Of a stretch of DNA of 64,000 nucleotides, positions 59,881-64,000 are shown in pieces (within the stretch, counting starts at the first letter, position 1; the number at the start of each line of letters is the position of its first letter). A program made the translations under genes and the position numbers. Source of the stretch: Sarcocystis neurona (lineage: Eukaryota; Apicomplexa; Conoidasida; Eucoccidiorida; Sarcocystidae); the NCBI GenBank assembly GCA_000727475.1, contig KL647324.1:793289-857288 (forward strand). Direction: 5' to 3'. The notes under the pieces are model-generated. The model worked only from the letters and a program-made list of their open reading frames with translations, did not search any database and had not been told where the DNA came from.

Positions 59881-62800
59881 TCACGCGGATTCGTTGTCCG
59901 AACTGCTCAAACAGATGACATCGTCCGCACTGTTGTGTTTCTCGTCAAGCTGCTGACGCATTGCAGCAAGGCCGGAGACAGTCTCTAGTAGCGAGGAGCG
60001 AGCAACCACTTGCCGAAGAAACGCATGCGGATTTTCCCGATACGCTCGCAACACATTGTCCGAGCAGCAGACGCAGTGCGGATCCCTCTCTGAGCAGAAC
60101 GAAAGTAGCCGGAAGCCTGCAGCAGCAGCGGCAGCGACAGCAGCAGCAAACAGCAGTAGCAGGAGCAGACAGCATCACGTTAGAAGACAGCAGCAAGAGT
60201 GTCAAGCGAGCATCTGCAGCAAGACAGACCAGCAACGGGGTAAGACACAGCAGGAGTAGCAGCAGGTGGCAGCGCACCACGGCAACAGCAAGGAATAGCA
60301 GCAGTCAGAACTGCAGCGAGGCAGCGCCCTCTCGACAGAGACATGCGCACGTGTAGTCGCACTTTTTTCTTTAAGTGTAGGAGCCGTGGAGTATAACACG
60401 TTGGTCAGCTTGTGGATTTGCTCGCACGCATACGCCTACCCGCGCAGCTGCATGCATGCGATCGTACCTGCGCGCACGAACGCCGCTTTCAAGCTGCGTA
60501 ACGTTTTCCAGAAGTAACACACACGCCTGCACGCGTATAACCTCTCGTCCGGTTGAGTAGAAAGGATAACTGCATACATTCATTCACGTATCTATATGTG
60601 TGTGTGCACGCGTGTATGTACATGTACGAGTGGGCGCATTTACGTACGAGTTATACTTACTCGAGAGATAGCCGCGGACGGTGTGTGGTGTCGCGCCCAG
60701 ACACGATCCTCCCGTTGCTGCTGCTCCGTCTTGTACCGCCGCCGATGCTGCTTTTGCCGGTGGTGCTGCTACTACTGCAGGGGGACCCGCTCTTCGGGCT
60801 GCTGCAGCTGCTTTGCTGCTCCTGTCGTTCGTCCGGCGTCCCGCCCCTTGCAGGTCGTCCTCCTCCCCATCGTCGTCCTCCCTCGCTGAGCGCTGGTTCT
60901 GATTTTCCTGCGTCTGAGGCAGCAGTACCGGCTGCGCTCTCTGTTGCTGCGGCTGCTGCGACCTTCTTCCTGCAGCACTGCGTCCTGCGGCTGCTGGGGC
61001 TGCTGAAGAAGGGGGAGGGACGGTTGCCAGCGGATCTACAACGCTGTGCGGAGCAGCAAAGCCGAGAGGATGCTGCGTCAGAGCAGCGAGCAACTCGACA
61101 GCAATACCAGACGCAAGGCTGCTGATGCCTGGCCGCGTAACCGTGCACTGCTGATCCAGAGTTCTGAGAGCAGCGGTAGCAGCAGGCAGGAAGAAGGTGA
61201 CCAACGTGGCGTGTGTGCAGAAGCAACAGCAGCACGCCGTGCGCGCACGCGCAACAGCATCAGCAGCGTAGCAACACACGCAGCAGCAGATACAGCGAGA
61301 AGGGCATGCGACAGCAGAAGCAGCACAGAAACGCACGCAAGAGCTGACACAGGAGAGAAATGCATGCGGCAGCAGCAGTGAGGAAAGTGTGAACCCGCAC
61401 CAACAGCAGCAGGGGAAGGCCTACGACAGCAGCGGCAGAGAAGCGCAGGTCGATCAGCGGCAACAGCGGCAGCAGGAGAGGCACGCGACAGCAGCGGCAG
61501 CGGAAAGCTTGCAGCAGCAATACAGCACTTTAGAACATGCAACAGCAAGGTAAGGAATGCAGCAGCCAGAGGGAGGGGAGAGTGCAACGTACGGACGAAG
61601 TAGTACAAGCGACAACAGACGCGAGGACGCAGCAGCAGCAGCAGCCACAGCATCTGGAATGCAGCACGCAGGAAAAGCTGCAGAGGCAGCGGGAGGTCGA
61701 ACAGGTACGCGGGCGCCGAAGAGGAAAGACAGCAGTTGGAAGTGCAGCTGGGGCAGCACCGACGCTGGAGCAGACTCAACAGAAGCAGCTGCAGCAGGGT
61801 CAGACGCAGCAGTAACAGATTCAGCAGGAGCAGGTTCAGCAGAAGCAGGAGCAGCAGAAGCAGACACAGCGTGAGCAGACACAGCAGGAGATGACGCAGC
61901 AGAAGCGGAAGCGACAACGGCAGGAGCAGTTGCAATACCAGTGCGAGGAGTCGCAGGATAAGCAGTCGCACCTGCGTGAAGAGGCGCAGCAGTATCCGGA
62001 ACAGCAGCAGGAGCAGCAGCAACTGCAGTAGGAGCGAAGGGAACAGCAGCAGAAGCCGCAGCAGCAGCGTCAGGATTCTCAGCAGCAGGGAGCACACAGC
62101 AGCCACTCCTGCATAAAATAGAGGCGCGCGTTTGTGTATGTGGGGAGAGACGCACCAGACAAAGCAGCAACAGAGGCCGCGCACAAGCGGTCAGCAGCGG
62201 GAGCAGCAGACGGAGACTGCAGAAGTAGCAGGTACCAACGCCTAGCAGCAAAGGTAAAGAAGAAAGACAGCGACAGCAGCAACTGCCGATAGCTTCAAAA
62301 ACCTGCTGCGCGCGAGTCACCTGTTGGTGAGAGAATCGGCAGGAGCTGTTAAGGCGTGGCAAAAGTAGCATCCGAGATTGTTCCCGCCGTATCCATGTCG
62401 CATCACGACCAACGAGTCGAACCCGAGGCCTACGGCCATGCACAGGGGGGGTCTTCTTTCTCTTCTTCTGTCTCTCCCTTCCTGCTGCTCTTCTTCTTCG
62501 TCGCAGGTCCCTCGCGACTGCTGCTGTCCTTCATGCTGCTGCTGCTGCAGCCGTCCACGCTGCCGCTGCAGCTCTCGCCACTGCTCCTGCTGCTCTCCCG
62601 CCTGTTCCTTCTGTCGCACAAGCTCTCCACGCGCTCGCATCCGTTGAAGCTGCTGCTGGTGGTGCGGTGGCGCCGCAGTATCCTGCAAGTGGCCCTCTTG
62701 GTCCTGCAGCTCCTCGCGTTGGCTTGCGTCTTCGTGCCGTCGCCAGTGCGCGACGGTCTGCTGCTGCTGCTTCTGCTGCCTTCCGCCCGCCTCCTGCTGC

Positions 62801-63047
62801 CCGCGCTGCTCAGCCTCCACCTCCCCCTGGTCTTCTCGATCCTCTTCCTCCTCCTGCGCTGCGCTTTCCTGCTGGTTCCAGCGTTGAGCCTGAGGCGCGT
62901 CGTCCTGCTGCCGCTGCTCCATCCTTACCACCTGTTGCTGCTGCTGCTGCCCGTGCCGCTGCTGTTCGAGCGACGCTGCAGCAGCCAAGGCGGCCTCAAA
63001 GCTGCTGTTGCTGCACACAGAGGGCGACACTTCACACACCTGGACTT
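59881..63047 (-). CDS. ATG7: ATG7, E1-like activating enzyme for ATG8, C-terminal half (5' partial)
   Basis: ATG7 adenylates ATG8 and holds it as a thioester before passing it to ATG3; in Apicomplexa this pathway serves the apicoplast. Three minus-strand exons join in phase: 63047-62321, 61163-60661 and 60116-59881 (TGA at 59883-59881). Landmarks in family order are: [17 protein letters not shown] (first zinc CxxC), [12 protein letters not shown] with the catalytic Cys, [41 protein letters not shown] (second zinc CxxC), and an acidic tail ending LSSSDNESA. Donors are AACAG-gtgact and TCGA-gtaagt; the two internal acceptors (61163, 60116) follow CTG-rich introns. Two insertions are not found in human or yeast ATG7: about 190 Gln/Glu/Arg-rich residues before GFDSLVV, and about 115 Ala/Pro/Gln plus acidic residues between HPLGF and LGATPHT. 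Earlier exons (N-terminal domain, ATP-binding loop) are not in the readable part of the window. Confidence 0.95.
60117..60345 (-). repeat. CTG tract (sense) before the last ATG7 exon
   Basis: Plus-strand CAG/CAA repeats, so the sense strand of ATG7 has CTG repeats ending gctgctgctgcag at the acceptor of exon 60116-59881. The plus-strand open frame across here is antisense and rejected as a gene. Confidence 0.75.
60346..60660 (-). other. 5' part of the last ATG7 intron
   Basis: Starts at the gtaagtata donor and contains TGTATG/ACGTAC sequence. An open minus frame here ([12 protein letters not shown]) does not fit the phase 1 junction and is not needed to join the flanking exons. Confidence 0.5.
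61164..62320 (-). repeat. ATG7 intron, CTG-rich on the sense strand
   Basis: Nearly all CAG, CAA and GCA triplets on the plus strand, so CTG/TTG on the sense strand, between donor AACAG-gtgact and acceptor ccgctgctctcag. Gln/Ala-rich plus-strand frames inside it are antisense to this intron. Confidence 0.7.
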
Positions 63048-64000
63048 CTGCAAGAATCATCCAGCAGCCTAGGCCACGTCGAGAACGGAACCATGCGACA
63101 GCTTTGAGCAGCATATCCTCAGCGCACGTGGAAGAAGGCCAGTGTGTGCACGCATGCAGACAGTCCTATATAGATCCGTCCATAAACATATAATCACCGG
63201 CATATACAGATGTCTACACACACTTACAAATACACACATACATACGACATACGTACAAAGAGGTCTTCACGTGGCACAACCCCATCCACACAAAGAGCCG
63301 TCCTATCACAGGCAGGCGTGCGTAGAAAGGAACACTCTCTACTATTGCCGTTGCAGGCACCTACGCGGAGAAGGGCTTTCCGGCGCGTCACGCGGCAAGT
63401 ATGAACAGGAAAGTGTCCTCTGCTTTGTGCGTGTATGCAGCACGAAAAAGAACTTCCTTCAAATAGCCACACGCAGAGAAGAGAAGCAGAAATGCGTGTG
63501 GGCGCGAGATGCTGCTGCTCGACGCACTCCACACGGATGCCTCCCGTCCTGCGCGCCCAGCGCGGAGCTAAAAGAAGTGGGACGACATTGACGTGTGCGG
63601 CGGCTTGCATGCAGAAAGAATATCACCCCGTCTCTCAAGCGTCGGGGCTACGCAGGTACACATGCGTCTCTCCTGTGATGCGAGACACAAACTTTCTGCG
63701 TATCTCCGGCTCAGGCGGATGACCAGAGACAGAGGTCGGCTGGGGATTACTGCATGCGACGAGAGAAGCCCTGACAAAGAGACGCAGAAGCAGCGAGCGA
63801 GTTTCTTCCGTCTGCATGGAGGAACGCGGCGAGATGCTGTCGGCTTCTCTCCTTATATATATGTATGTAATGTTCGTGTCCGTACGCACGGCTGGGCCGC
63901 AGAGGTGGAGGAGAATTCTCGTCTCTCCTGGGCTTCCCTGCAACAGCAGGCGTGTGCATATATATATATATATACATATATATATGTATATATCTGCTCG
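63048..64000. other. Upstream of the visible ATG7 exons
   Basis: Expected to hold an ATG7 intron and perhaps an upstream exon, but no segment matching the conserved sequence before GFDSLVV was found. Microsatellite at 63175-63250 and a TATATA array at 63958-63995. Minus-strand open stretches at 63610-63224 are not recognisable. Confidence 0.35.

Noticed and set aside
59961..60356. Plus-strand 131-residue Ser/Gln-rich open frame that looks coding
   Set aside because: It is antisense to the last ATG7 exon and its CTG-rich intron; the ATG7 C-terminus on the minus strand is recognised by family motifs.
62356..63072. Plus-strand 238-residue Leu/Ser-rich frame
   Set aside because: Antisense of the Gln-rich ATG7 exon; Leu strings arise from CTG repeats.
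1..64000. tRNA genes, rRNA, CRISPR arrays, telomere-like AGGGTTT arrays
   Set aside because: Looked for T-loop consensus, regularly spaced identical repeats and AGGGTTT runs; none seen beyond single chance matches.

Overview
The window reads as nuclear DNA of an eimeriid apicomplexan, most likely Eimeria with Cyclospora as the alternative. The evidence is: intron-rich genes with GT-AG splicing, exons loaded with CAG-type trinucleotide repeats coding for Gln/Ala/Ser runs, long TATA/TGTATA microsatellites, roughly balanced base composition elsewhere, and proteins with apicomplexan-style sequence. There is no sign of bacterial operons, phage, CRISPR or tRNA genes. Assignments rest on reading translations and splice phases by eye, without database search or transcript data.

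Layout. 1-10 kb: a plus-strand gene with very Gln-rich exons (631-8065, possibly running further), split by CTG-rich and microsatellite introns. 10-15 kb: a repeat-poor plus-strand gene of at least seven small in-phase exons, not recognised. 15.8-18.1 kb: short plus- and minus-strand exons of uncertain membership. 18.4-33.3 kb: a minus-strand gene of ten exons encoding a Josephin deubiquitinase (ataxin-3 type) with a ubiquitin-interacting motif and a C-terminal UBX domain, its introns full of CAG/CTG tracts, minisatellites and duplications. 33.3-59.9 kb: a repeat-poor segment holding the complete ribosomal protein S23 gene (plus strand, 40060-45365), a small four-span membrane protein (minus strand, 51014-51496) between long purine/pyrimidine tracts, and several weakly supported exons. 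59.9-63.0 kb: the 3' part of a minus-strand ATG7 gene, the E1-like enzyme that activates ATG8, with two low-complexity insertions.

Three secure genes were rebuilt across introns with matching reading phase: RPS23, Josephin-UIM-UBX and ATG7. Two of them belong to ubiquitin or ubiquitin-like biology, but nothing shows that they are co-regulated; they lie about 27 kb apart. A recurring pattern is that CAG repeats lie on the sense strand of exons, whereas the sense strand of introns carries CTG repeats, often ending right at the 3' splice site. The alternation of repeat-rich and repeat-poor blocks resembles the segmentation described for Eimeria chromosomes. Much of 34-40 kb and 53-59 kb is open in several frames on both strands and could not be resolved.
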